A DNA stretch of 64,000 nt from Zingiber officinale (taxonomy: Eukaryota; Streptophyta; Magnoliopsida; Zingiberales; Zingiberaceae): NCBI RefSeq assembly GCF_018446385.1, contig NC_055987.1:10625705-10689704 (forward strand). Reading direction: 5' to 3'. Below the pieces are notes generated by a model. The model was not told the DNA's origin. It saw only the letters and a list, made by a program, of their open reading frames with translations, and did no database searches. The position numbers and the translations under genes were made by a program. Shown in pieces: positions 26,513 through 38,990 of this stretch (positions are counted from its first letter, which is position 1; each line of letters starts with the position of its first letter).

Positions 26513-28484
26513 CCTCCTCGCTTCCCGCTAGGGTTTGTTCCGCCCCGCGGTCTCCTTCAACTGCGTGCTGGATATCCAGTACCGACCGAGGTTAGAGAAA
26601 AGGGGAGCAGGCCGTCAGATAAGACAGCGAAGGCGCCGGTGGCGGGATAACAACGGCGGTCTTCCGCGACTTGAGATCGACGAACGACAACAATTCAGCA
26701 CTAGACGCAGAGGTTTCTCGACTCCCTCTAACCTCTTCCATGGTCTTCTTTCTCTTTCTAATATTTACACCTTTGCAAAAGCTTTTTTTTTAAGTAAAGA
26801 AACGGTAAATTTCATGCCATTTTTATATTTCCTCATTTTTTGGGGAAGCGTGAGAAGGAAATTTTAAATTGGACCTCTAAAGTTTTATCCATCGCATAAT
26901 TTGCCCTGAAGGATTGCAAATGTAACATTCCATTTTATGTAATTGAAATGGGCAAAAAAAATGTTTTATTTATTGACAGCAAACGTGAAATTGTCGACAG
27001 GGTCGAAGCAACGAGTAGAGTATTAATTAATATTGATTAGTATTAATTGAATATCGCATTCATATTATATTATAAAAATTATGAACTATAATCATTAATC
27101 AATATAAATAATAACTACTATAACATATTTTATTAGTTTTGATCCGAATTAAAATGTCTATATGGTAAACATTACAGTTGACAGTAGTTATAATATAGTT
27201 TATTTATTTTTGGCCGATAGAAATAACAATCAATGTACCTACTTAGTGTGATTGAAAGCTGATTGTTTAAATGATTAGAAGACTATGGATATAGATTATA
27301 GTAAGGTGAGATAAAAATAAAAACTAAAATGGAAATTATATATAGATTTGATTAATTTCTATAAATTTAAAAATTATTTTTAATTTATCGTTGTCAAATA
27401 ACAATTCAAATACTATCTTTTATTATTATTTCATTTCTTTATTCCTAAATCCACTAACTAAAGACTCTCTTAACTGTTCAATATGACAAAAGATAATTCG
27501 CTCATTTCAATACTCCGTCAATCAATCTTTACATTAATACGGAGAAAGTAAATTATGGATGATTACTAACTATTAGTGCAGATGACAAGATATATAAGAA
27601 AATATGCTCAGATACATTGAATTTTAACATCAAATTTTCATATAATAATATTCAATATTTTAATATCGTACTATTATGAGGAAACCCTTCTTAATTATTC
27701 AATGATAGGTCGAATCCTGTGAACTATTTTTACGATCCTTTTACATGTATTAATAGATGAATAATCTTCATTTATTTTCTACAGATACATATAAAATGCA
27801 TATAAAGAGACAGATCGCCTCTGGTTCAATGGGCAACCAATCGGATCGTGTCAATTTAGAAATATTTTGGTGTCTAATTTAAAATAATTTGTTATCTTAG
27901 AAGTCAAGTTTGGCAGTGATGTGACCTAGCAACAGTCCTGAGCTACCGCCGTCCCATGCATTCTCCCTCCTGCAATTAGAAACTGGTGATGCTCTCTGTT
28001 AACCATTGCTTGCAATTGGCTACGTGTGGTTACGATGCCAACGCCGACACGAATAATAAGATCTAGTAGGTGATGAATAGCCGGATCCACAATATTGTGT
28101 TTGAGATTTTAACATCTACTTTTTGTTTGTTTTATGATTGTTCAATGAACAAGCAACCGCTTGATCGAGCCGTATGAACCGATGACAGAGCTTCCTAGTC
28201 CTACCGTCATAATATTGAGACTGCAACCTGAGACCTCAAACAGACAACTGCATAGAGTACGTATGATTTAGAAGTTATATATTAAAAGTGGCAAAGCACT
28301 TTGTTTAAACCCTTTAAAAATTATAAATTAAATGAAAGCATCTATTTAAACTAAATGAAATATTTTCCTGTAGATAAGTCACAGATGTAGGTTTGATGCT
28401 GAGAAAATACGCCCAGGGAAGAATAAGTGAATCTTTTACTATTTTTTTTATATAACCATAAAAAAGTGTTATGTAAAATTGATA
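26513..28484. other. Intergenic spacer, 5' flank of the DHHC gene
   Basis: The first 250 bp are GC-richer and are the likely promoter and 5' UTR of the minus-strand DHHC gene. From about 26900 the sequence is AT-rich with no gene that I can support. A short inverted pair, ACTCCGT (about 27513) and ACGGAG (about 27539), may be a tiny Stowaway relic. Confidence 0.5.
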
Positions 28485-28720
28485 TTTATATATTTACATC
28501 TCTAATTAAATTAAATCTCTTTTTATGAATAATATAGATAAAAGATCAGTACCTGAAAACTGGATTTAACAATTTCTCAAAGGGCAATGCACTTCAAACT
28601 TATTTATATATTTACATCTCTAATTAAATTAAATCTCTTTTTATGAATAATATAGAAAAAATATCAGTACTTAAAAACTGGATTGGACAATTTCTCAAAT
28701 GGCAACGCACTTCATGTTTG
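28485..28720. repeat. Direct tandem duplication, 118 bp unit, two copies
   Basis: The segment starting TTTATATATTTACATCTC at 28485 recurs at 28603 and ends near 28720. The two copies differ at several positions across the unit. No open frame or known element is visible. Confidence 0.85.
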
Positions 28721-28949
28721 GTTTTACTCAAAAGGGCTACTCATGTTTTAGAATTCCCAACAGGTGCTCCTGATTTCAATTTTACCCCGTGACAATTATT
28801 AATTTTTTTTCTCTGCCCTTTCCTAGCTCTCCCCGTTGCATGCAACAATCTCTTTCCTCACTATCTTTTCTCATTTGTATGCCACATTTATTCCCTTTGA
28901 TCTCATTTTTACATAGATTATCTTTTCTCTATTTGCCCCATAGCATAAC

Positions 28950-29544
28950 TAGGGTTGTAAATGAACCAAGCGTTCGTGAACAAATTCGGTCTTCGGCTTG
29001 GTAAGAGCTTATTTATGTTCGTTCAATATACACAAGATTGATTAAACAAACAAGCTTGAACAGCTCGTTAAGCTAAATTAACGTTCGTGAACAACGTTCG
29101 TGAACAATGTTCGTGAACAATGTTCACGAACCATATTCATTAATAAAACTCTTTTCAATATGCTAAATAAATAATAAAATAAAATAAAATAAATAAATAA
29201 ATTTAAATTTCCAAGCTTAATAACCAATCAAATAACTAAAAGTTTCAAACAATCAAACAACCTTGAATTGAAAGCTCGATAACATCTAAATGAACCAAGC
29301 TCAAGCCAAGCTCGAACCAAGCTCAAGCCAAGCTTGAATTGAGAGCTTGATAACATCTAAACGAACCAAGCTCAAGCCAAGCTTCAAACAAGCTCAAGCT
29401 CATAAAAAATAAACCAAGCCAAGCTTGAACACTCATTTCAAAAGCTTGGTTCATTTTAAGCTCGGCTCGGCTAGGCTCGGTTACCTTATCAAACAAGCTT
29501 GAACACCCCAAAGCTTGGCTCGGCTCGGCTCGTTTACAGCCCTA
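28950..29544. mobile_element. Non-autonomous hAT element (595 bp)
   Basis: The termini TAGGGTTGTAAATGAACCAA and, reversed from the right, TAGGGCTGTAAACGAGCCGA form the terminal inverted repeats. The flanking 8-mers AGCATAAC (28942-28949) and GGCATAAC (29545-29552) match at 7 of 8 positions, as expected for a hAT target duplication. The interior is made of short repeats, GTTCGTGAACAA on the left and CCAAGCTCAAGCCAAGCTCG types on the right, typical subterminal motifs. No transposase is present. Confidence 0.8.
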
Positions 29545-29949
29545 GGCATAACCTAATTGATTATCACATGATAGATTTATATAATTGAGTAAAGGTCTAA
29601 TCCTGACAAAGACTAAGAAATTACTCTCCCATGTGATAATTAACTTCGATTTCTGATTTTCTCCCCTCCCATGAGGATACTAGGATGGCAGATTTCACCT
29701 TTTACATAATTTTCTCTCTTATCTTTTTCTTATAAATTATATTATCCTTTAAATTAATTTATATCCAAGAGAAGGGTAATAAAATATTAAAATTATTTTT
29801 CTATTTTTAATATCTAATTATAAAAGAATAAAAATTAAAATTAGAATTAAAATTAAAATGAATAATGTGAACAAATTTTATTAATAAAAATAAGTATAAA
29901 ATAAAAAAAAATTACTTTAATGTTAGTTTCTATAGCTTAAATACAATAT
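29545..29949. other. AT-rich spacer
   Basis: About 400 bp of AT-rich sequence between the hAT element and the monomer arrays. No gene or repeat structure is recognised. Confidence 0.6.
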
Positions 29950-31920
29950 CACTCGTTGTGGTGCTGATTTTCGAAGTTCAACACCACATGTAGGTTCTGA
30001 TCACACACTGTGGTGCTTGTTTATGAAAATTGGCACCACAATGGTGGCGACCTTTAGACTAGCATCATAGTATTCTGAAGGTTTCAAATCATTTTGATCA
30101 CTGCTAGAAGAGATTTTAAAAAGTAACTGAGGGTTTATTTGGACTCAGATTCACCTAATAAACCCATAGGAGTTAAGCGATATATGGTGAGAAATTCTAG
30201 TCCTCATTCACCTACACAAAATTATATGCTCGTGTCAATTGGCACAAAGTCTGAACTTTCTAAACGTTTTGAGCAATGTTGGGAATCCTTTGCGATGAGA
30301 ATAGAGACCATATTTAGGCTCTTGGGCACTATAGAAATATACATGAGTTGGCATGAGCCCAATCGGAGCTCTCTATATCCATTAATGAGTTTTGATCGAA
30401 ATGTATTAATGGATCTAGGGGACTTGGATTTTCAAAAACTTGCAATGAGATAGAAATGTGAAGTATGTAGAAGAGATATATGGTGAGAAATCCTAGTCTC
30501 GAGTCTACTACACAGAGTTATAGGTCTGTGACAAGTGTCATAAAGTCTAAAATTTTCTAAACCTTTTGAGCAATGTTGGGAATCCTTTATGATGATAACA
30601 GAGGGCACATTTTAACTCTTGGGCACTGCAAAAACCTACATGAGTTAGAATGAGCCCAATTGGAGCTCTTTAAGTCCATCAATGGTTTTGATCAAAATCC
30701 ATTGATGGACTTAGGGGACTTGTATTTTCGAAAACTTGTGATTAGAGCTCTCTAGGTCCATCAATGGATTTTGACTGATCCATTAATGGACCTAGAAGAC
30801 TCAGATTTCTAAAATTTTATAATGAGATAGAAGTGTGGAGTATATAGAAGAGTATATGGTAAGAAATTCTAGTCTCGAGTCTCCTACACAAAGTTATTAT
30901 ATTGGCCTGTGTCAATTGGCATAAAGTTCAAAACTTTTTAGACCTTTTGAGCAATGTTGGGAATCCTTTACGATGATAATGGAGGACATATTTAGATTCC
31001 AAGACACTATAGAAATCTATATTAGTTAAAGTGAATCCAATCGAAGCTCTCTAAGTCTATGAATGAGTTTTGACCGAAACTCATTGATAGACTTAGGGGA
31101 CTCAGATTTTTAAAATTTTACAATGAGATAGAAATATAGAGTATGTAGAAGGGGCATATGGTAAGAAATCTGAGTCCTCAGTCTCCTACGCGAAGTTATA
31201 GACCTGTACCAATTAACACAAACTTTCAAACTTTCTAAACCTTTTGAGTAATGTTGGGAACCCTTTAAGATGATAACGTAGGGCATATTTAGACTCCTAG
31301 GTAATATAAAACCCTACACGAATTGAAATAAGCCCAATCAAAGCTCTCTAAGTGCATCAATAGGTTTTGATCGAAACTCATTGATGGACTTATGAGAGTT
31401 GGATTTCTGAAAACTTACAATGAGATGGAAGTTTAGAGTATGTAGAATAAATATATGGTGAGAAATACTAGTCTCGAGTCTCTTACATGAAGTTATAGCC
31501 CCCGTGTCAATTGACATAAAGTTTGAAACTTTCTAAACCTTTTGACAAATGTTGGGAATCATTTACAATAATAACGGAGGACACATTTGGACTTCTGGGC
31601 GCTGTAGAAACCTACTTGAGTTAGAATGAGCCCGATCGAAGCTTTCCAAATATATCAATAGATTTTGATCGAAATTCTTTGATATACCTAGGTGACTTGG
31701 ATTTCTGAAAAACTTATAATAAGATGAGAGAGGTTAGTGTGTAGAAGGTATATATGATGTCCAATACTGGATCTAAGAGACGTAGGCAAAATTATGGTCG
31801 TGTGCTAACTAGAACAGACGATGATGATGGTTTCCGAAGATCAGCACAATAGTGGTGTTGGTTTCTAAAAACCAGCACCATGTGAGAAGGGCAAAAACCA
31901 AGACCATAGTGTTTCTGTGA
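29950..31920 (+). repeat. Left arm of a large inverted repeat made of about 300 bp monomers
   Basis: The anchor word ATATGGTGAGAAAT (or a close variant) recurs at about 30182, 30478, 30854, 31157, 31453 and, diverged, 31745. The spacing is about 295-303 bp, except one unit of 376 bp that contains an internal duplication. Each unit includes a palindromic stretch like TCCATCAATGGATTTTGATC and its mirror. The arm is bordered by motifs of the kind GGTGCTGGTTTTCGAAAACC (29950-30060 and about 31820-31920). The section 30080-30170 is the reverse complement of 45600-45685 at the far right. The open frames are not conserved between monomers, so the array is not coding. Confidence 0.8.
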
Positions 31921-32289
31921 CTTTGATTAACTTAGCCAGCTCCCTTAATTGCTCACGTTGACAACAACAATCCTCTCTTCCCCCTCTTGTTGATGCTCAC
32001 TAGTGGTCTCGGCTCTTTACGATTGATCTATTATTTTTTTATTCCTTGGTGCTTCGCTACCCTCATCGCATTTAGATATCATGATTGATGGGAGTGAAAA
32101 GGCAACGCATGGGGCATCTACTTTTGGGAGGGAGGAGATAGCTTGCGTAGTAGATTTGAAGAAATTTCAACAAGGTGTTCAGCTTCCAGGTAATTTCCAC
32201 TTCTATGTTCAACCAACACTCTGTCTCACCAACAAGCGAGCAAGAAGAACGGCACTGGCTAAGTCAAACAAACACTATGGTGTTGGTTT
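31921..32289. other. Single-copy centre of the inverted repeat
   Basis: About 370 bp between the two arms that is not part of the monomers. A 78-codon open frame from 32081 (starting MIDGSEKATHGASTFGREEI) lies here, but I do not recognise it. It could be a captured host fragment or chance. Confidence 0.4.
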
Positions 32290-34259
32290 CTACACTTCTT
32301 ACTTGATTCATCCATAAACAACACTATAGTGCAAGTTTCTAAAGACTAACACCACTATGGTGTTGATCTTCGAAAACCAACACCAACATCTGTTCTAGTT
32401 GCACACAATCATAATTTTGCCTAATTGTCTTAGAACTAGTATTGAGCACCATATATACATTCTACACACTAATCTCTCCTATCTCATTACAAGTTTTCGG
32501 AAATCTAAGTCCCCTAAGTTTATTAATAAATTTCGATCAAAAAATCATTGATGGACTTAAAGAGCTCCGATCAAGCTCATTCCAAATCATGTAGGTTTTT
32601 GCAATGCCCAGGAGTTTAAATGTGCCCTCCGTTATCCTTGTAAAAGATTTCTAATATTACTCAAAAGGTTTAAAAAGTTTCAAACTTTGTGTCAATTGGC
32701 ATAGGCCTATTATAACTTAGTGTAAGAGACTCAGGACTAGGATTTATCACCATATATCCCTTTTACATACTCCACACTACCATCTCATTGTAAGTTTTCA
32801 AAAATCCAAGTCTCGTAGGTCGATTAATGGATTTCGGTCAAAATCCATTGATGAACTTAGAGAGCTTCGATCAGACTCATTCCAACTCATGTAAGTTTTT
32901 TTAGTGACTAGAAGTCTAAATATGTCTTCCATTATCATCTTAAAGGATTCTCAAAATTAGTCAAAAGGTATAAAAAGTTACATACTTTGTATCAATTAGC
33001 ACATACCTATAACTTCGTGTAGGAGATTGAGAACTAGGATTTTTCACTATATATGTCTTCTACGTACTCCACATTTCCATCTTATTGTAAAGTTTTAGAA
33101 ATCCGAGTCCCCTAAGTCTATTAATAGGTTTGGGTCAAAATTTATTGATTGACCTAGAGAGCTCCGATCAGACGCATTCTAACTCATGTAGGTTTCTGCA
33201 ATGCTAGGAGTCAGGACCGACCTTAGGGTGGTCATGGTGGGGCTGGTGCACAGGGCCCCACCTCAGGTAGGGCCCCACTTCTATTAGTAAAAAAATATTG
33301 ATATTTATTGAATAAAAATTAATTTAAAAAGATCTAATTATAACATCTAGAATGATTGTAGATTTTTTTTTTTAAAAAAAAAGTGTCAATAATAAAATAG
33401 AGAAATACCCATGAGAGGGAGCTCGATCATATCTTTTCTTCCTCTATTTTTTTTTATTTCTTCCTAAATCCTAAATTCACTTTTGCTCCCTGTCTCACAC
33501 CCAAACTCTTCACTTTCGCCCACTTTGACAACCACCGACAGCCACCTTCCTAGTTCTCACACTGTGATTTCCAGTGTTGTCATCGTTTCATCGTTGCGTC
33601 ACCATCAATGCCCACTGACACTACACACGCACTTAGACCCTTCAAGGCTTCAATTTAAGTAGAGTTTTCTTGTTTAATCCATGTTGATCTAACTTGGTGC
33701 ATGATTAAATAAAAAATGATTTTAGATTACTCAATTAGTTTGATCTCTTTTTATTATGGTAAAATCCTTATTCTGTTAATAAAATTATTTTTATAGTATT
33801 GATTTTATTATTATTTTTATATAAATACAAAGGATTTATTTTTATTTTTATTTTTATTTTTTGCACTGGACCCTTCAAAATCTAGGGTCGGCCTTGCTAG
33901 GAGTCTAAATATGTCATCCATTATCATCTTAAAGAATTCTAGCCCAATATTGCTCAAAAGATTTAGAAAATTTCTGACTTTTATATCATTTGGAACATGC
34001 CTATAACTTCATGTACGAGATTCAGGATTAGGATTTCTTACCATATATACTTTCTACATGCTCAACACTTTTCATAAATCTGAGTCTCCTAGGTCCATCA
34101 ATATGTTTCGATCAAAAGCTATTGATAGACTTAAAGTGTTCTGATCAAACTCATTCCAACTCCTATGTATTTATTAGGTGAACCTGAGTCCAAATAAACC
34201 CTTGTTTACTCTTTTAAATCTCACCCAGTAGTGCTTAAAATAATTTGAAATATTCAGAA
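32290..34259 (-). repeat. Right arm of the monomer inverted repeat, first part
   Basis: The same monomer as in the left arm, in the opposite orientation. The anchor TTTCTCACCATATA type occurs at about 32741, 33039 and 34032, the last two separated by an inserted hAT element. The arm starts with the GGTGTTGGTTTC type border motif (32290-32420). It ends in sequence matching the outer left arm (GTTTATTAGGTGAACCTGAG type, about 34160-34255). The copia element begins at 34260 inside this arm. Confidence 0.8.
33212..33896. mobile_element. hAT-type non-autonomous element (685 bp) inside the right arm
   Basis: The ends are CAGGACCGACC at the left and GGTCGGCCTTG at the right (reversed CAAGGCCGACC). 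They are flanked by perfect 8 bp duplications CTAGGAGT at 33204-33211 and 33897-33904. The left end continues into GGTGCACAGGGCCCCACC and the right into the mirrored GCACTGGACCC. No transposase is present. Removing it restores the monomer spacing, so it inserted after the array formed. Confidence 0.85.
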
Positions 34260-35360
34260 TGTTGGATATTGGGGCCTTAAATGGACCAAAACGATTTTGA
34301 GGAAGGAAGCCATCAATTGTTGAAAGTCGTAATTGACTTCAAAATTGAAATCTACGATTCGCGTAGATAGATTTAGACTATTAATTTGCTCAAAACCGAT
34401 TAAGGGTGAATGAGAAATTAATGTTTAAAATCGGCCCAAAATAATATTTATTATTCATTAATAAAGTGCATGGGAGAATAGTCTCACATCGGAAATTCTC
34501 GATGTGTGTTCTCTACTTATTAATGAAGATGTGTTAATGGAGTTAACACAAAAATAAAAGGACAGGTACTCCCTTAGCCCAGGGCGAGCAGGTGCTCGCA
34601 CCTGTGAGCCCGCCACCCGCCACGTGCGCACGTGCGTACGTGCGCAATGGGCGCTTTGGCACATTTATGCTCCACGTGGCATTGCAGTGCCTACGTGGCA
34701 CTCGGGTGACGTATCCTCGTGGGCAAAGGGAGATGACTGGACAGTTGACTTAGGGAATGGATGGCTACCGTTGATCAACGTTGATCAAATAGGTATGATG
34801 GATCGCTTGTGATGCGATCTAGAGCGTTGGATCGCAAAGAGTAACGATCTGACGGCCTGGGATGAGACTTGATCAGAAGCATCGAATCAATGGATCCAGA
34901 TCCGATGGTCGATGACAATAGGCGGGATCTGAGGGTCACAACTCCTCAGATTTGATGGATGAGATTGAAGTGGGCTTGGTGAAGGGTTACAACCCTTCAG
35001 AATGAATGATCTAGATCGATCCAGCCCAAGGAACACATCCACTCACCCAAAGGACACTCAACCTCTTCTTTCAGTATAAATAGAACCCTCCAGATGATGG
35101 AATATTGACTAAATCCTCTCTTCTCTTCCTCAATCATTCATCTCATCTTGTGCATTCAAGAGTCCAAGAAGTCTACTAGAAGGTTCGCTGGTCTCGGAAG
35201 TCGGAGTGCTACGATTCTGAGACGTTCGTCGTTGTTGTATCTTGGGAACAAATTGCAACAATCCATTAAGCACCGTAGCGGAGCAATATCGTTTACGGAG
35301 ATAGTGTCGAACACTAGCCTCGACGATCAGTTTGCATACTCGAAGCTACAGGGTTACGAT
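34260..35360 (+). repeat. 5' LTR of the copia element
   Basis: It starts TGTTGGATATTGGGG and shares long stretches with the 3' LTR, including the start, a section around the word GCCCAGGGCGAGCAGGTGCTC and the last about 230 bp. The middle parts of the two LTRs differ in content and length. The end is placed where similarity with the 3' LTR stops, just before the gag start codon, so it is approximate. Confidence 0.75.
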
Positions 35361-35378
35361 ATTACGTGCAAACCGATA

Positions 35379-36262
35379 TGGCTACTAACGACATTCCGCG
35401 GTCGACCGTCGTTCCGACCGCCATTTCGCACGGAGAAAAGCCGGAGAAATTCACCGGAACCGACTTAAAAGATGCAAAGAAGATGTTTTATCTAACAACG
35501 CTAAACCTTGTACGGTTTTTGCACGAAGACACGCCAGCCGCTACGGAAGGTAGTAAGGCTGCTAGCAATGCGTGGTCTCACGGAGATTTTTTGTGCCGCA
35601 ATTATATACTCAACGCCTTGGACAACACGTTATATAACGTATATTGTTTTCTGGAGACGGCGAAATCTTTGTGGGAATCCCTTGAGAAGAAATACAAGAC
35701 CAAAAATGCTGGATTGAAGAAATTCATCGTCGGTCGGTTTCTGGATTTCAAGATGGTGGACTCAAAAAGCGTCTCATCTCAAGTCCAAGATATGCAATTA
35801 ATACTGCATGATCTGGAGACATTCGCAGTTGCTGCGGTAATTGAGAAGCTCCCTCCGTCATAGAAGGATTTCAAGAATTACCTAAAGCACAAGCAAAAGG
35901 AGATAGGGCTGCAAGACTTGATCCTGAGGCTACGAATAGAGGTGGATAATCGAAAGTTATCCGACTCCAGAGGAACCAAGCGGACTATAGACGAAATGTC
36001 CAACCTGGTCGAGCCGAATGCTAAAAAGTCGAAGCAGTTTAAAAAGAAGGCTCAAGCAAAGAAGTTCAAAGGCTCCTGCTACAACTGTGGAAAGGCAGGA
36101 CACTTGTCCAAGGACTACAGACGCCCAAAGAAGCCAACCAAGGGGCCAAAAGATGCTGCGAATCATGTCGCAACCTCTCTTGAGGACTTGGATCTCACTG
36201 CGGTTGTATTTGAAGCCAACTTGGTGGATACCAACCCGAAGCAGTGGTATCTGTTCCGATAA
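35379..36262 (+). mobile_element. copia gag remains
   Basis: Gag-like sequence begins MATNDIPRSTVV at 35379, with a KFTGTDLKDAKKMF motif and a helix-rich capsid-type region. A lysine-rich section and one CCHC zinc knuckle lie near 36077-36118. The reading frame is not continuous. It packages the element RNA in intact relatives (family knowledge). Confidence 0.8.
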
Positions 36263-37559
36263 GGCGATGTTCTCCAAGTATACTCCGATAAATGGCAGGA
36301 AGCTCTATATGGGTAATTCCACGACGTCGTCAATTGTTGGACTCGGAAAGGTTGTTCTGAAGATGACGTCTGGAAAGGAGCTAACACTCATTGATGTACT
36401 CCATGTTCCCGACATCAGTAAGAACATAGTTTCTGGAGCGGCATTGGTCAAGGCCGGATTTAGGTTAGTGTTCCAGTCAGACAACTTTGTACTTACGAAG
36501 AATGGTGTCTTCGTAGGAAAGGGGTACCTAGAAAAGGGTCTATTCAAAATGGTTGTAATGCCTGTACTCCGAAATTTTGATGGTAATAAAATAAATGCTT
36601 CCAGCTATGTTGTTGAGTGTTTAGAGAAGGTGACAAACTGCTAACAGTCCTTACGTAGCACCCGCCCGGAAGTCTCCCCAGCATATCAATGCAAATGACA
36701 GGCGGGACGTGATGGGCGTGCCGCCCGGCCGGCACAGGGGATGAGGGCCGTCCGGACGACGCTCTTCGTCCAGCCGGCCGGACGGACGTCCCGGCCGATG
36801 GTGGGTAAAGATGGGACTGTAGCAGTATGGCGTCAGGTAAGCTTTCTGACAGACACATACCGAGGTATGGGCTGCGGACACGTACACGCCTCGGTGGACG
36901 TGTAGGAGCTCTTTCACCGCTCTATATAAAGAGCCGCATACTTCGCCGGAGGTACGCGTTGAACACCTTTGGAGCCACTTTTTTCACTACTTGCTTGCCT
37001 GACTTGAGCGTCGGAGGGTCGCTGCCGGGAAACCCTTCCCGGCCCGACTTCTGTGCAGGTTCGCCAGAGCTTCGTGAGACTAACCGGAGATCTACATCGG
37101 CGACCCGGAGAGCGCCACGTGCCCAGCATCCGTTGAGTCAGCGTTCGGACAGGATCAAATTGGCGCCGTCTGTGGGAACGCTCCTGCATCCGAACGGAAA
37201 CAATGGACGAGGTTGGACGACAACACACGATGACGCTCTCCATGGAGAAACTCGACGCTCTGATAGAGGCAAGAGTAGCTAGGCTCGTGGAGCAACAAGA
37301 GCAGAAGGCTCAAGTAAAAGGATAAAGCAGCAGGCCGCCTCCACCTCTGGGGGGCCGAGCGGCCATGGGGGACCGACCGGGAAGTTTCGCCATCCTCCTG
37401 GCCTTGATAAATTTCGACGAGTACATTGTATCCACCTCACTCCACGGGTATTTGGGAGTTGAGAAATTGAGTCAGATCTTATGCTGATCGGCAGATTAGT
37501 CTTTCAGATATAGTTTCTTTCGGGAATAGAATTCATCGTAATTTTCCGAACGAAGACCC

Positions 37560-37910
37560 CGAGCCATTCGGTCGGAGGTATAATATCCGAGTCAAGCGCT
37601 CGACGAAGAAGGCCCCGAGCCATTCGGCCGGAGGTATAATATCCGAGTCAAGCGCTCGACGAAGAAGGCCCCGAGCCATTCAGCCGGAGGTACAATATCC
37701 GAGCCAAGCGCTCGATACCGAAGGCCCCGAGTCGTTCGGCCGCTCGGCAAAGAAGACCACGAGTCGTTCGGCCGGGAGTATGTTATCCGAGCCGAGCGCT
37801 CGACAAAGAAGACCATGAGCCGTTCGGCCGGGAGTATGTCATCCGAGCCAAGCGCTCGAAGGAGAAGACCCCGAGCCGTTCGGCCTGGAGTACGTTATCC
37901 GAGCTGGGTG
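37560..37910 (+). repeat. Tandem array inside the gypsy element, unit about 60 bp
   Basis: About six copies of a unit containing CCGAGCCATTCGGCCGGAGG, then a TATAATATCCGAG type word, then AAGCGCTCGACGAAGAA. Copies differ by small changes. GC-rich and non-coding. Confidence 0.85.
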
Positions 37911-38019
37911 AAAGGTGTGCTAAATGTAAATTTATATACATTTCGGTCGCCTATGTCCTTGTAATGCAGGAAGCAAAATTATAAAGATGGCAAATATCTT
38001 CGCCGACCGGCTGTGTTAA

Positions 38020-38990
38020 AAGTAGCCTTAAAGGCCGTCGAGCTCCGACGTTAAATATCAAGAGACGAGCGATCATCCGAGCGGAAGACCGCCGAGCTCG
38101 ACGTTAAATATTGAGAGGAGCGAGATAGGCGTCTAGTAAACGTCTCCGCTCCGACGTTAAATATCGAGAGAGGAGACTATAAACCGTCCGGCGGAAGACC
38201 GTCGAGCTCGATGTTAAATATCAGAGGAGCAGTTTATACCGAAGGAAGACCGTCGAGCTCCGGCGTTAAATATCGAGAGAGCATAAACCCTCCGAACGGA
38301 AGACCATCGAGCTCCGGCGTTAAATATCGAGAGAGGAGCCGGCGTCTATAAACCTCCGAGCTGAAGACCGCCGAGCTCCGACGTTAAATATCGAGACGAG
38401 CCGGCCCCTCCGGGCGGAAGACCGCCGAGCTCCGACGTTAAATATCGAGAGCGAGCCGGCGTCTAGACCGTCGAGCTCCACCGTTAAATATCGAGAGACG
38501 AGCTGGCCATCGAGCTCGACATTAAATATCGAGAGACCGGCGTCTATAAACGTCCGAGCGGAAGACCGTCGAGCTCCGGCGTTAAATATCGAGAGAGGGC
38601 GTCTATAAACCCTCCGGCGGAAGACCTCGAGCTCCGACGTTAAATAGAGACGAGCCGACGCCTATAAACCCCGAGCGGAAGACCATCGAGCTCCGACGTT
38701 AAATATCGAGACAAGGCGTCTATAAACCCTCCGGCGGAAGACCGTCGAGCTCGGACGTTAAATATCGAGCGGCGGCTATAAACTTCCGAGCGGAAGATCG
38801 TCGAGCTCCGTTAAATATCGAGCGTATACTTGAAATGCAAGAGTTAAATATCGAAAGATTAGCGCAAGTATAAGACGGCGCCGAAGCGGAAGACCGTCGA
38901 GCTCCGACGTTAAATATCGAGAGACGAGCCGGCGTCTATAAACGTCCGAGCGGAAGACCGTCGAGCTCCGACGTTAAAAGTCCAGTTCCG
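38020..38990 (+). repeat. Second tandem array inside the gypsy element, unit about 50-65 bp
   Basis: About 18 occurrences of GACGTTAAATATCGAGAG or variants, spaced 33-65 bp. They are joined by GCGGAAGACCGTCGAGCTCC and often by CCGGCGTCTATAAAC. The spacing varies because units are partly deleted. Confidence 0.85.

Noticed and set aside
27510-27550. Tiny Stowaway-like hairpin (ACTCCGT/ACGGAG)
   Set aside because: Too short and without clear TA duplications; only noted in the spacer entry.
30139-30453. 104-codon open frame (MDSDSPNKPIG start)
   Set aside because: Lies in a tandem monomer; the frame is not kept in the other monomers.
36544-37282. GC-rich open frames on both strands
   Set aside because: They fall in gypsy LTR sequence, and the same frames recur in the second LTR at 39688-40459.
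38020-38990. CRISPR-like array
   Set aside because: Spacing is irregular, spacers are themselves repeated, and it lies inside a plant LTR element.
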